This document shows positions 1-8,094 of a DNA stretch of 64,000 bases, one piece after another (position 1 is the first letter of the stretch; each line of letters opens with the position of its first letter). The notes under the pieces are model-generated. The model did not search any database. It was not told the origin of the DNA and saw nothing but the letters and a program-made list of their open reading frames with translations. The stretch covers positions 1,970,849 to 2,034,848 of the forward strand of contig DP000238.1 of the NCBI GenBank assembly GCA_000200715.1. The letters run 5' to 3'. Origin of the DNA: Cenarchaeum symbiosum A (GTDB taxonomy: Archaea; Thermoproteota; Nitrososphaeria; Nitrososphaerales; Nitrosopumilaceae). The position numbers were made by a program, and so were the translations under genes.

Positions 1-486
1 GTCTTTGGCGTGATAATGGGGACCGGCGTGGGGGGCGGCCTGGTGGTAGACGGGATAATACGCGGCGGGCGCAACGGGATAGCCGGCGAGTGGGGCCACC
101 ATATACTGCACAGGGATGGAAGGGAATGCTATTGCGGGGAAAAGGGCTGTGTAGAGATGTACATCTCGGGGCCTGCGCTTGAGAGAAGGTGGGCTGAGCT
201 TACCGGCAGGTCCGAGCCCCTAAAGGAGATAATGGGCGGGGTACACGGCTCTGTAAAATGGAGGCACGAGTTCATGGACAACTTTGGCGCCGGCCTCGCA
301 AATGTAATAGACATACTGGATCCAGATGTGATAGTGCTGGGGGGCGGCGTATCAAATGTGCCCCTTCTGTACAGCGAGGGAAGGGACGCAGTATACAAGA
401 GGGTATTCAGCGATATAGTCGATACGCCGATACTCCGGAACGAGCTGGGAGATTCGTCGGGGGTGATAGGCGCGTGTTTGTTGTGA
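1..486 (+). CDS. ROK family sugar kinase, C-terminal part (5' end outside window)
   Basis: The reading frame is open from the first base, so the gene begins upstream. The protein shows the ROK signature: a glycine-rich GTGVGGG phosphate-binding turn near the start, then a histidine followed by the zinc motif CYCGEKGCVE (ROK consensus CxCGxxGCxE), and the late IVLGGGVS loop typical of the second ATPase lobe. ROK proteins phosphorylate glucose, N-acetylglucosamine, N-acetylmannosamine or similar sugars in the cytoplasm; the exact substrate cannot be read from this part. No DNA-binding domain is visible, but the N-terminus is missing. It ends directly against guaA, which lies tail-to-tail with no spacer. 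Confidence 0.85.
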   Translation, partial: VFGVIMGTGVGGGLVVDGIIRGGRNGIAGEWGHHILHRDGRECYCGEKGCVEMYISGPALERRWAELTGRSEPLKEIMGGVHGSVKWRHEFMDNFGAGLANVIDILDPDVIVLGGGVSNVPLLYSEGRDAVYKRVFSDIVDTPILRNELGDSSGVIGACLL

Positions 487-2010
487 CTATTGCGGCTCGA
501 TTGTAGCTGGCGGCTTGCTTGATATTGCATATGTGACCCACGTGACCTCCTCTATCTCGTTTGTTATCCTGTTGCTCATCTTTTCGAGCAGTCCGTGCGG
601 GAGTCTGGACCAGTCTGCCGTCATTGCATCAAGTGATTCTACTACCCGTATGGTCACTATGCTGCCGTGCCTTCTTTCGTCTCCGACTACGCCCACCGCC
701 CGGTCGTCCCCCACTGCCGCATAGGCCTGCCATACTGTATCGTACAGCCCTGCTGCTTCAAGCTCTTCTTCGACTATCTTGCTTGCGGCCTTTGCTATGC
801 CGAGCTTTCTTGGCGTCACCTCGCCCATTATACGTACTGCCAGGCCGGGCCCCGGAAACGGGTGCCTCGAGACGAGCCCCGGCGGCACGCCTAATCTTGC
901 TGCTATCTTTCTTACCTCGTCCTTGTACAGCTCCCTGAGTGGCTCGAGGATCTCGAGTCCCAGCCGGTCCGGCAGGCCGCCCACATTGTGGTGCGATTTT
1001 ATCACCGCGGCGGGACCGCCGGTGGCGCCGCTCTCCACCACATCGGGGTAGAGAGTCCCCTGGGCAAGCCACCGGAACGGCCCGTTCTTTTCGGCATATT
1101 CAGAGAATACATCCGCAAACTCGCCGCCTACTACTTTTCTCTTTTCTTCCGGGTCTGTTATCCCTTTGAGCTTTTCAAGGAATCTCTCTGCTGCATACAA
1201 TGCTGTAAACCGCATGCCAAACTCCTCCTTGAAGATTCTCTCCACTTCCGCCTCCTCATTGTGGCGCAGCAGGCCGTTATCGACAAATACGCACTTGAGG
1301 CGGTCGCCGACCGCCTTGTGTATGAGCAGGGCAGTCACTGTAGAGTCTATCCCCCCGCTGACCCCGCAGAGTATGTTGCCTTCGAGCCCTGACATTTTAT
1401 CCACGGCATCGTCGATAAACGCGTCCATGGTCCATTCCTGCTTTGCGCCGCATATCTTTAGCACGAAATTGCGCAGTATCTCCGAGCCCTGTTCTGTATG
1501 GGCCACCTCCGGGTGGAACTGTATCCCGTAGATGGACCTTGACCTGTCGGCTATCACTGCCGCGCTGGATCCTCCGGTATGGCCCATTATCTCAAAGCCC
1601 GGGGGCACCTGTTCTGCCTCGTCTCCATGGCTCATCCAGGCGCGAAACGAGCCGCCAAGCCCGCCGAGCAGGTCCCCGTCGTCATCCACCGACAAAAGCG
1701 ACGAGCCGTACTCCCTGTTTGCGCGCCTGACTTTTCCGCCAAAGCCGTCGACGATAACCTGGTGGCCATAGCAGATTCCAAGGATGGGCAGCCCTATCTC
1801 CAGTACTCCTGCGCCGGGCCGGGGCGCCCCCTCCTTGTATACGCTTGACGGGCCGCCTGACAGGACCACCCCGCTTGGCGCCTCCTTTCGCAGTTTGTCT
1901 GCCGATATATCGTGGGGGAGCAGAACAGCGTGTACCTCAAAGTCGCGTATCCGCCTGCATATCAGGTGGCTGTACTGTGAGCCAAAGTCAAGAACGGCTA
2001 TCTTGTCCAT
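487..2010 (-). CDS. guaA: GMP synthase, glutamine-hydrolysing
   Basis: Converts XMP, glutamine and ATP to GMP. Both functional halves are in one 507-residue chain, close to the bacterial-type length, unlike the split GuaAa/GuaAb of many euryarchaea. Residues 1-185 are a class I glutamine amidotransferase with nucleophile Cys80 in LGICYGH and the His166/Glu168 pair in FHPE. The ATP-pyrophosphatase half carries the PP-loop SGGIDS at 218-223, and the C-terminal dimerisation domain ends with the usual TWVTYAISSKPP-like segment. The ATG start lies 3 nt after the stop of the upstream coiled-coil gene, so the two are probably one transcript. IMP dehydrogenase, the preceding enzyme, is about 3 kb away. 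Confidence 0.97.
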   Translation of the reverse strand: MDKIAVLDFGSQYSHLICRRIRDFEVHAVLLPHDISADKLRKEAPSGVVLSGGPSSVYKEGAPRPGAGVLEIGLPILGICYGHQVIVDGFGGKVRRANREYGSSLLSVDDDGDLLGGLGGSFRAWMSHGDEAEQVPPGFEIMGHTGGSSAAVIADRSRSIYGIQFHPEVAHTEQGSEILRNFVLKICGAKQEWTMDAFIDDAVDKMSGLEGNILCGVSGGIDSTVTALLIHKAVGDRLKCVFVDNGLLRHNEEAEVERIFKEEFGMRFTALYAAERFLEKLKGITDPEEKRKVVGGEFADVFSEYAEKNGPFRWLAQGTLYPDVVESGATGGPAAVIKSHHNVGGLPDRLGLEILEPLRELYKDEVRKIAARLGVPPGLVSRHPFPGPGLAVRIMGEVTPRKLGIAKAASKIVEEELEAAGLYDTVWQAYAAVGDDRAVGVVGDERRHGSIVTIRVVESLDAMTADWSRLPHGLLEKMSNRITNEIEEVTWVTYAISSKPPATIEPQ

Positions 2011-2013
2011 GGG

Positions 2014-2637
2014 TCAGCCTCCTTTTTCGAGCATCTTTGAAAAGGACCAGCCGGCGGTCCTGATAATCTCGTCCCGCCTGTCCTGGCTGGTGCAGTTCCG
2101 GATTGTTATGCCGCGGATCCGGCCCCCCTCTTCCTCTACGGTATAGTCGATCGCAGAGCCCTGCTCGATGCTGCCCTTTGCCACCCCTGCCTCGTCTTCA
2201 TGCTTCATGCCGTCGAGTATTCTCTCTATAAAGAACGACCTGAATGGAGGAGTCCGGGAATCCAGCTCAACGCCTTCGTTGAGCACTATCGAGATATTCC
2301 CCGGGGATAAATGCGCGCTGCCCACTTCTGAACCGCCCGCCAGCACGGGTACAGCTTCTGCCTCGTCTTCCGAGGGCTCATCATGGATCGCTTCGGGTAT
2401 ATCCTCCGGCACATCCTGCATCTCCGGCGCGGCCGCCTCTACACTGCCGGATACCTCGGGGATCTCGCCGCCGGGCGGCAGCGACGACGCCTTTGCAAAG
2501 CTGCCACGCTTTATCACAGAGTCCAGCACCTCGAGGTTCTGCCTGAGAAACTCGATCTCTTCTTCGTGCTTTTCTATCTTTTCACTGATGCGCTCTTTTA
2601 GATCCAGTATCCCCCGGATGCCGCCGTCCTCGTCCAC
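2014..2637 (-). CDS. Hypothetical acidic coiled-coil protein in operon with guaA
   Basis: About 207 residues; I do not recognise a family. An N-terminal charged coiled coil (roughly residues 8-45, ISEKIEKHEEEIEFLRQ) leads into an acidic, proline-rich low-complexity stretch, then a folded-looking C-terminal part (about 115-205) with alternating hydrophobic strands. The frame can extend to a TTG at 2655, but an AT-rich box (ATTAAAG, about 2661-2668, minus strand) sits about 27 nt upstream of the GTG at 2637, the usual leaderless spacing here, so I chose 2637. The stop is 3 nt before guaA, so it likely shares its expression. No signal peptide or membrane segment is seen. Confidence 0.7.
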   Translation of the reverse strand: MDEDGGIRGILDLKERISEKIEKHEEEIEFLRQNLEVLDSVIKRGSFAKASSLPPGGEIPEVSGSVEAAAPEMQDVPEDIPEAIHDEPSEDEAEAVPVLAGGSEVGSAHLSPGNISIVLNEGVELDSRTPPFRSFFIERILDGMKHEDEAGVAKGSIEQGSAIDYTVEEEGGRIRGITIRNCTSQDRRDEIIRTAGWSFSKMLEKGG

Positions 2638-2677
2638 GGGGCAGATGACAGTCAAGGGTAATTAAAGCATATTCGCG

Positions 2678-3163
2678 TCAGGACAGGCCCAGCAGCCTCT
2701 TCAGGGCGGAGAGCAGGCCTACTCTCCTGCACGGGCATGAGGCGGAGAACTTTCTTGCATCCTTCATCATCGATTGCACCACCCCGTAGACGGTGGTGCC
2801 GTCGCGCCAGATGCGGCCCTCTATCCACTCCCTTATGTCGCGGGGCATGTCCGACGGGAAGCCCCCGTCCCACCTGCTGTCAGATCCCGCTGCTTCTACT
2901 ATCCTGTTCCAGAGCAGCTGGTACTGGGGCACCTCGCTGAGCTCCGGCAGGCCGAGCCTTTCGCTGGTGGTAAACTTTATCACCGCTGTTTTATTCGCAA
3001 ACCATTCGCCTTCTATCTCGACTATGTCGCCTGCCCCGGGCCTCCTGTTCTTGGTCATCTCGCTGATCAGCATGTCCCTGTATGTGACGCCGATCCTGAG
3101 GCAGCCCCGCTGGGCGCTCCTGTACTCGTCGGCGGGCATCTCCATGTATATGACGTGCTTCAT
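2678..3163 (-). CDS. Hypothetical protein, basic C-terminus
   Basis: A 161-residue soluble protein that I cannot assign. The first half (MKHVIYMEMPADEYRSAQ, then GDIVEIEGEWFANKTAVIKF) looks like an alpha/beta domain with a beta-rich core; the C-terminus ends in a short basic, cysteine-containing tail (SCPCRRVGLLSALKRLLG). The frame runs upstream, but that extension is proline- and arginine-rich junk. The ATG at 3163 has a TTTATAAC box on the minus strand (3184-3191) about 24 nt upstream, which fixes the start. It stands alone between the mptE and guaA transcription units. Confidence 0.65.
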   Translation of the reverse strand: MKHVIYMEMPADEYRSAQRGCLRIGVTYRDMLISEMTKNRRPGAGDIVEIEGEWFANKTAVIKFTTSERLGLPELSEVPQYQLLWNRIVEAAGSDSRWDGGFPSDMPRDIREWIEGRIWRDGTTVYGVVQSMMKDARKFSASCPCRRVGLLSALKRLLGLS

Positions 3164-3248
3164 GTTATCTGGGCCATTTGATGTTATAAAAAAACCATGC
3201 CACTTTTGTCCCCAATGTATAATAGGATCCGCCGCGGGGCCCGAGCCC

Positions 3249-3968
3249 CTACGGGGCCAGCCCCGGTAGCCGGACCCTCTCAAAGCCGCGTATGTACCCC
3301 GATGTGGTGTATAGAGTAGCGCGAGACCAGCCGGCAAGCCACTCGAGGAGTACCCTGGCTCTCTTGAGCTTTTTGATCTTTGTCGCCCTGTCAGCAGGCC
3401 TTGTATCTGATAGCGAGCCTATCCTGCTGCCCAGGTCCATGCCTGCGAGGACGATTTTTCGGGCGCCGAGCGCCTCTGCGAGAAATACGGCCCGGTCCCC
3501 GTCCGTGAATCCTCCGAAATTATACAGCCTGCCAAGCTCCCTGCCCTGGGTGGTCCCAAGGACATTCCCAAAGGAGCGAACCATTGGGAGCCTCTCTATG
3601 TTGTCTCCGTGCGCGTGCACTATCATTATGCGGCTTCTTCCTGCCCTGAGGAGAGATTTTGTATCGCCATCAAGGTCGGTAGTTATGATATCAGGCATTA
3701 TGCCCTCATCTAGCAGGCCCCGCAGGGCCCCGTCTGATGCTATGATGGGCAAGTCAAGGCCGGGGATGACCTTGAGGGCTCTATGGAGGGAGGGGCCCGC
3801 GCCGACTACCAGGACTGTCTTTCCCCGGAGGATGCCGGCAATCCTGCCCAGGGGGACAGGCCTGCCTATTATCCCGTCGAGCTCTTTTGCTGAGAGCCTG
3901 TCCTGTGCGGCACTATAACCAAACTCTGCCAATATCCCCCTGTACCGGGCGGCCCAGCCCCTGATCAT
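3249..3968 (-). CDS. mptE: 6-hydroxymethyl-7,8-dihydropterin pyrophosphokinase, MptE-type
   Basis: DUF115/MptE family enzyme that transfers pyrophosphate from ATP to 6-hydroxymethyl-dihydropterin, the archaeal replacement for FolK in pterin cofactor synthesis. The 239-residue protein shows the nucleotide-binding turn VVGAGPSL (54-61), the acidic motif TTDLDGD (96-102), IVHAHGDN, and the late GMDLGS segment that mark this family. The frame extends upstream to 4085 but would cross into the divergent gene; the ATG at 3968 has an AT-rich box (TTACTTATCA, about 3991-4000) about 26 nt upstream. It is divergent from the dihydropteroate synthase gene, the next pathway step, with 33 bp between start codons. 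Family assignment is from recognised motifs. Confidence 0.88.
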   Translation of the reverse strand: MIRGWAARYRGILAEFGYSAAQDRLSAKELDGIIGRPVPLGRIAGILRGKTVLVVGAGPSLHRALKVIPGLDLPIIASDGALRGLLDEGIMPDIITTDLDGDTKSLLRAGRSRIMIVHAHGDNIERLPMVRSFGNVLGTTQGRELGRLYNFGGFTDGDRAVFLAEALGARKIVLAGMDLGSRIGSLSDTRPADRATKIKKLKRARVLLEWLAGWSRATLYTTSGYIRGFERVRLPGLAP

Positions 3969-4001
3969 ACCACTAAAATCCGGCCCGCCCTGATAAGTAA
4001 T
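3969..4001. promoter_or_regulatory. Compact bidirectional promoter between mptE and folP
   Basis: Only 33 bp separate the two starts. The plus-strand box CACTAAAATC (3971-3980) lies 26 nt before the folP GTG. The minus-strand box TTACTTATCA (3991-4000) lies about 26 nt before the mptE ATG, and therefore right beside the folP start. The two TATA elements are nested, so pre-initiation complexes for the two genes could exclude one another. Confidence 0.55.
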
Positions 4002-4877
4002 GTGAGGCTGGGCCCCGTCCCGGCGGGCGGCAGCTCGCCGGTGCGCATAATGGGAGTGATCAATGCGAGTCCTGAATCGTTCCACCCCGGATCCGTAAAG
4101 AGCACGCCCCGGGCGGCGGCAGCTGCGGCCATGGCCATGGAAGAAGAGGGCGCGGATATAATAGACGTGGGGGGCATGTCGACTGCCCCGTACCTTGGAA
4201 CGATGGTATCAGAAGGCATAGAATTGAAAAGGGTGGACAGCACGGTGCGGGCCGTCCGGGGGGCGACCGACCTGCCCATCTCGGTCGATACGTGCAGGGC
4301 CAGTGTAGCCCGCCGGGCTATGGAACTTGGCGCCGAGATCATAAATGATGTGACTGGCCTGAACCATGACCCCGATATGGCCGGGGTGATTGATAGGTAC
4401 GCGCCGTCGTTGATACTGTGCGCGTATGCGAACAAGGCAAGGACGGGCTCGATAACCGAGACCCGGGATATACTACAGAACAGCATAAGGCTGGCGCGCG
4501 CAGCAGGCGCTGACCCCGGGGGGATAGCGGTGGATCCCGCCATAGGCTTTTTCAGGCCGTCCGGCAGGGGGCGGCTGTTCTCTAGGACGAAAGCGGACTG
4601 GGCGGTGCGCGATCTCTGCATACTGCGGGACCTTGGACAGCTGGGCCGGCGGCATCCCGTGGTGGTATCCGTATCGGCAAAGTCGTTCATAGGGGAGGTC
4701 CTGGGGATTGGGGATCCGCGGGACAGGATGCCGGGATCTCTTGCGTGCGAGGTACTCGCGGTAATAAACGGGGCAGACGTGATCAGGACGCACAATGTCC
4801 AAGAGACCCGCAGGGCGGTGGGGGCGGCAGCCATGGCCCCGCATAAAGCTTATAACACTTCCAACGGCTTATTCTAG
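4002..4877 (+). CDS. folP: Dihydropteroate synthase-like protein
   Basis: TIM-barrel pterin-binding enzyme that joins hydroxymethyl-dihydropterin pyrophosphate to an aminobenzoate. Diagnostic segments are IMGVINASPESF (16-27; family IMGVxNxTPDSF), GADIIDVGG with its conserved aspartate, ISVDTCRASVARRA, EIINDVTG, and the late VSVSAKSFIG, corresponding to the family's SRKSFIG region. At 291 residues it has normal length. The start is GTG, leaderless from the box at 3971-3980. Its divergent partner is mptE. Archaeal members of this family can act in tetrahydromethanopterin rather than folate synthesis; the sequence does not decide between them. Confidence 0.85.
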   Translation: MRLGPVPAGGSSPVRIMGVINASPESFHPGSVKSTPRAAAAAAMAMEEEGADIIDVGGMSTAPYLGTMVSEGIELKRVDSTVRAVRGATDLPISVDTCRASVARRAMELGAEIINDVTGLNHDPDMAGVIDRYAPSLILCAYANKARTGSITETRDILQNSIRLARAAGADPGGIAVDPAIGFFRPSGRGRLFSRTKADWAVRDLCILRDLGQLGRRHPVVVSVSAKSFIGEVLGIGDPRDRMPGSLACEVLAVINGADVIRTHNVQETRRAVGAAAMAPHKAYNTSNGLF

Positions 4878-4886
4878 AGGGTTTCA

Positions 4887-6311
4887 TTGGAATTTAGGGA
4901 GGGTCTGACTTTTGACGACGTGCTCCTTGTACCCAAGTATTCAGATATAACGAGCAGGTCCCAGGTGGACCTTGGGACGCGCCTCTCCCGGAACATATCG
5001 ATCAACATGCCGCTGATCAGCGCCAACATGGATACCGTCACAGAATCGGCCATGGCCGTGACGATGGCAAGGGAGGGGGGCATAGGGATAATCCACAGGT
5101 TTCTTACCATGCAAGAACAGGTGGACGAGGTACTCAAGGTAAAGCGCTCGGGCAGCGTGGTAATAGAGAACCCGTATACGATAAGCCCCGAGCAGACCGT
5201 CCATGACGCGGCGGCATACGCAGAAGACAAGGGCGTCTCGGGATTGTTGGTAGCGGGCCCTGATTCAAAGCTTGTGGGGATACTCACCGAGCGGGACATG
5301 GAGTTCGAAGAGGACACATCGCGGCCCGTCCGGGATCTTATGACAAAGGATGTCGTCACGGCGGGCCCCGACATAGGCCCCGGCGAGGCGAGAAGGCTAA
5401 TGCACAAGAACAGGATAGAGAAGCTGCCCCTGGTCGATGGCTCCGGCACGATAAGGGGCCTGATAACGAGCAAGGATATCACCGATTTGGAGAACTATCC
5501 GGGGGCCTCCAAGGATTCCAAGGGAAGGCCTCTTGTGGGGGCGGCAGTCGGAGTAAAGGACGACTTTATGGAGAGGACAGACATGCTGCTCGGTGCGGGC
5601 GCCGATGTCATAGTGGTGGATATAGCGCACGGGCACAGCGAGAACGCGCTGTCTGCCGTCCGGCACATAAAAAAGGGCTTTCCCTCGTGCGAGCTGATAG
5701 CTGGCAACGTGGCAACTGCCAGGGGCGCAGAAGACCTGATAAAAGCGGGCGTGGATGCTGTCAAGACGGGAGTCGGCTCTGGCTCTATCTGCATAACCCG
5801 GGTGGTGACGGGCTCCGGAGTGCCGCAGCTTACAGCCGTAATGGACTGCGCAAAGGTGGGCCGGGACAACGACATACCAGTGATATCCGACGGGGGGACC
5901 CGCACTTCGGGCGATGCGACAAAGGCACTGGCCGCAGGCGCCTCGTCGGTAATGGTGGGAAGCATGCTGGGGGGGACAGACGAATCCCCCGGGTCGGTCC
6001 TTACAAAGAACGGCAAGCGCTTCAAGGTATACAGGGGGATGGCCTCGCTTGGCGCGTCGCTTGGCAGGCGCTCAAAGTCGCCCGGCTTTTCCATGGATGA
6101 TGATCTTAACGACTATGTGGCAGAAGGAGTAGAGGCCATGGTCCCCTACAAGGGGAGCGTAAATGACATACTCAAGCAGCTCACAGGCGGGATACGCTCG
6201 GGATTGAGCTATTGCGGGGCGCATACAATACCGCAGATGCAGAAGAATGCAGAGTTCATCAAGATGTCGGGTGCCGGCTTTGCAGAGAGCCAGCCGCACG
6301 TATTCTCATAG
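4887..6311 (+). CDS. guaB: Inosine-5'-monophosphate dehydrogenase
   Basis: Oxidises IMP to XMP with NAD+, the committed step to GMP. The 474-residue chain has the family order: barrel start GLTFDDVLLVPKYSD, catalytic-core segment SANMDTVTE, a CBS-domain pair (about 95-200), then the second half of the barrel with VVDIAHGHS and the active-site loop GSGSICITR carrying the catalytic Cys302. The flap ends with YVAEGVEAMVPYKG. The start is TTG at 4887; a TATA-like GCTTATAACA (4848-4857) lies a little further upstream than usual, implying a short leader. It follows folP by 9 nt. Confidence 0.96.
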   Translation: MEFREGLTFDDVLLVPKYSDITSRSQVDLGTRLSRNISINMPLISANMDTVTESAMAVTMAREGGIGIIHRFLTMQEQVDEVLKVKRSGSVVIENPYTISPEQTVHDAAAYAEDKGVSGLLVAGPDSKLVGILTERDMEFEEDTSRPVRDLMTKDVVTAGPDIGPGEARRLMHKNRIEKLPLVDGSGTIRGLITSKDITDLENYPGASKDSKGRPLVGAAVGVKDDFMERTDMLLGAGADVIVVDIAHGHSENALSAVRHIKKGFPSCELIAGNVATARGAEDLIKAGVDAVKTGVGSGSICITRVVTGSGVPQLTAVMDCAKVGRDNDIPVISDGGTRTSGDATKALAAGASSVMVGSMLGGTDESPGSVLTKNGKRFKVYRGMASLGASLGRRSKSPGFSMDDDLNDYVAEGVEAMVPYKGSVNDILKQLTGGIRSGLSYCGAHTIPQMQKNAEFIKMSGAGFAESQPHVFS

Positions 6312-6340
6312 GGATATGCCGGGGGCGCCCCCGGGCGGCG

Positions 6341-6354
6341 CCATGATTATATGA
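6341..6354 (+). promoter_or_regulatory. Promoter of PIN gene 1, duplicated at PIN gene 2
   Basis: CCATGATTATATGATG contains a TATA element centred near 6349, 27 nt before the ATG at 6376. The same sequence, CCATGATTATATCAT, stands at 7111-7125 before the paralog, so the tandem duplication included the promoter. Confidence 0.6.
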
Positions 6355-6375
6355 TGTTATATGGCACCTGCCGCC

Positions 6376-7086
6376 ATGACGACAGAACCTGAGCAGCTAG
6401 AGGCCAACCGCAACAACCTTGTATACTATGACACCAACGTGTGGATCGCGCACCTCATCGGACCTGATAGCGATGCCTTTACGGCCAAATGCAACGCCCT
6501 GTTTTACGACGTGGAAAAGCGCAGGGTCAAGCTCGCTGCGTCAAACCACATCCTCTCGGAGACGCTGCACACGCTGCGCAAGGATGTAGTTGATAATGCA
6601 CCCCCGGGCGCGGGAGAAGATGAATGCCGCAGGCTGGTGGATGAAAGGTCAAAGAGTTTTTTGGACGAGGTTGACAGGCTGAAAAGAGAGGAAAAGATCC
6701 AGGTGGCGCCCATGCTGGCCGCCGAAGGGCAGATCAAGGATCACTACCAGTATGTCTGGGACAAGTTGATCAGCATACCGTATCAGGCAATGATAATGAA
6801 CCGGTGCCCCAAGTGCAAGGAGCACCTCCCGGAGCATCATGACGGCCCCTGCACCAGGTGCACCAAAAATGTCAGGTCCCGGGTGGGATACAGATACTCG
6901 GGAATGGGATATCCCGACATGGACCATGCATACATTGCTTTACAGCACGACGTCTCCGCCCTTTATACCGCCGACCGCGGGTTTGAGAATCTCTGGGGCG
7001 ATCCGGAGTTTGAGGGCATGGAGATCTATGTGTTTCATAGAAGCCGCGGCAAATGGTCGTCTGAGCGGAACCCCTGGCCTGTCTAG
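6376..7086 (+). CDS. PIN-domain nuclease-like protein with inserted zinc ribbon (copy 1)
   Basis: A 236-residue protein whose ends resemble a PIN (VapC/Nob1-type) RNase fold: Asp19 in VYYDTNVWIAHL, Glu62 in LSETLHTL, Asp183 in DMDHAYIAL and Asp200 in YTADRGF match the four metal-binding acids. Between them, instead of the usual short linker, is a helical segment and a zinc ribbon with Cys144, Cys147, Cys159 and Cys162 (CxxC-x11-CxxC). The start at 6361 is also open, but ATG 6376 has the right TATA distance and aligns with the paralog's start. A related gene follows in tandem. No antitoxin-like small gene is beside it, so a VapBC pair is not supported. Confidence 0.75.
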   Translation: MTTEPEQLEANRNNLVYYDTNVWIAHLIGPDSDAFTAKCNALFYDVEKRRVKLAASNHILSETLHTLRKDVVDNAPPGAGEDECRRLVDERSKSFLDEVDRLKREEKIQVAPMLAAEGQIKDHYQYVWDKLISIPYQAMIMNRCPKCKEHLPEHHDGPCTRCTKNVRSRVGYRYSGMGYPDMDHAYIALQHDVSALYTADRGFENLWGDPEFEGMEIYVFHRSRGKWSSERNPWPV

Positions 7087-7144
7087 CCCGCATCATCCGG
7101 CCTGAAAGCGCCATGATTATATCATACCGCACAAGACAAGCGCC

Positions 7145-7831
7145 GTGAGTGCAGAATCCGGGCAGGCGGCCGGCCGCAACAAGCTGGTATACTATGACAC
7201 CAACGTGTGGATCGCACACCTCCGCGGGTACAACGACGAATTCTTCCAGTCGGAATGCGACACCCTGTTCGATGACATGCATGAGGGCAAGGTCAAGGTT
7301 GTGGTGTCAAACCATGTCCTCTCGGAGACCCTGCATACCATACGCAAGCAGGTAGTCGAGACCGCCCCCGAGGGCGCGGCGATGGACGAATGCAACAAGC
7401 TGGTAGACGAGAAGACAAAAGAGTTTACGGGCGAGGTTGAAAAGCTGAAGATGCAGCAAAAGATACTGATTGTTCCCACATCTACGGCCGATGCCTCCCT
7501 CAAGGACCACTACCGGTATGTCTGGGACAAGATGCACAGCATGCCGTTCAAGTCGCTGACAAAGACCGTCTGCCCCGCGTGTGCAAAGTACCTGCATAAA
7601 AGCCACAAAGGCGAGTGCCCCGCATGCAAGAAGGACGTCAAGCCCAAGATGGCATACCGGTACTCGGGCATGGGGTATCCCGACCTGGATCATGCGTACA
7701 TGGCGCTGCAGCACAACGCCTCCGTTTTGTACACCCACGACAAAGCGTTCAAGAACCTATGGGGCGATCCGGAGTTTGAGGGCATGAAAATCTGCGTCTT
7801 TGATGACAAAATAGGCTGGCTTGTTTCATAA
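7145..7831 (+). CDS. PIN-domain nuclease-like protein with inserted zinc ribbon (copy 2)
   Basis: Tandem paralog of the preceding gene, 228 residues, collinear along its whole length: KLVYYDTNVWIAHL, LSETLHTI, a zinc ribbon CPAC-x11-CPAC, then GMGYPDLDHAYMALQHN and LYTHDKAF. The metal-binding acids of the PIN fold are kept except that TADRGF becomes THDKAF, with the aspartate retained. The GTG start lies 26 nt after a TATA box inside CCATGATTATATCAT (7111-7125). The last residues diverge from copy 1. An RNA-processing or decay role is possible from the fold but unproven. Confidence 0.75.
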   Translation: MSAESGQAAGRNKLVYYDTNVWIAHLRGYNDEFFQSECDTLFDDMHEGKVKVVVSNHVLSETLHTIRKQVVETAPEGAAMDECNKLVDEKTKEFTGEVEKLKMQQKILIVPTSTADASLKDHYRYVWDKMHSMPFKSLTKTVCPACAKYLHKSHKGECPACKKDVKPKMAYRYSGMGYPDLDHAYMALQHNASVLYTHDKAFKNLWGDPEFEGMKICVFDDKIGWLVS

Positions 7832-7833
7832 CA

Positions 7834-8004
7834 CTATGCATCCTCCCAGATGTCCCCGCCCGACCTGTCCAGTATGCGGTTCTTTGTGACAAAGGGGGCC
7901 CTTGGGTCGTGCCATTCCTCATGCCTTTTCATTGCCGCGGCATCATCAAAGGAGGCCTTGCACAGCCTGCATGCCTTCCTGCCGGCGGGCCCGCCCGTCT
8001 CCAC
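7834..8004 (-). CDS. C2H2 zinc-finger mini-protein
   Basis: A small protein of about 56 residues with one classical zinc finger, CRLCKASFDDAAAMKRHEEWH: Cys-x2-Cys-x12-His-x3-His, with the family's phenylalanine and a hydrophobic residue before the first histidine. The frame can be extended to a TTG at 8088, but a TTTAAA box (8030-8035 on this strand) lies about 28 nt upstream of the in-frame GTG at 8004, so I prefer that start. After the finger comes a basic/acidic tail (FVTKNRILDRSGGDIWEDA). It ends 2 nt from the PIN gene (convergent). DNA or RNA binding is likely by analogy only. Confidence 0.65.
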   Translation of the reverse strand: METGGPAGRKACRLCKASFDDAAAMKRHEEWHDPRAPFVTKNRILDRSGGDIWEDA

Positions 8005-8094
8005 GGGGGCTGCGGCGCGCCCTGTGATCTTTAAACCATCCGGGGCCGCACAACGCGCTAGTCTTTTATCCCCGACAGCAGGGGCCAATGTTGG

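Noticed and set aside
561-938. Plus-strand open frames within guaA (and similar antisense frames throughout)
   Set aside because: They mirror the codon bias of the real gene on the other strand and have low-complexity translations.
6376-7831. VapBC toxin-antitoxin module
   Set aside because: The PIN proteins are long and zinc-containing, and no small antitoxin gene is adjacent.
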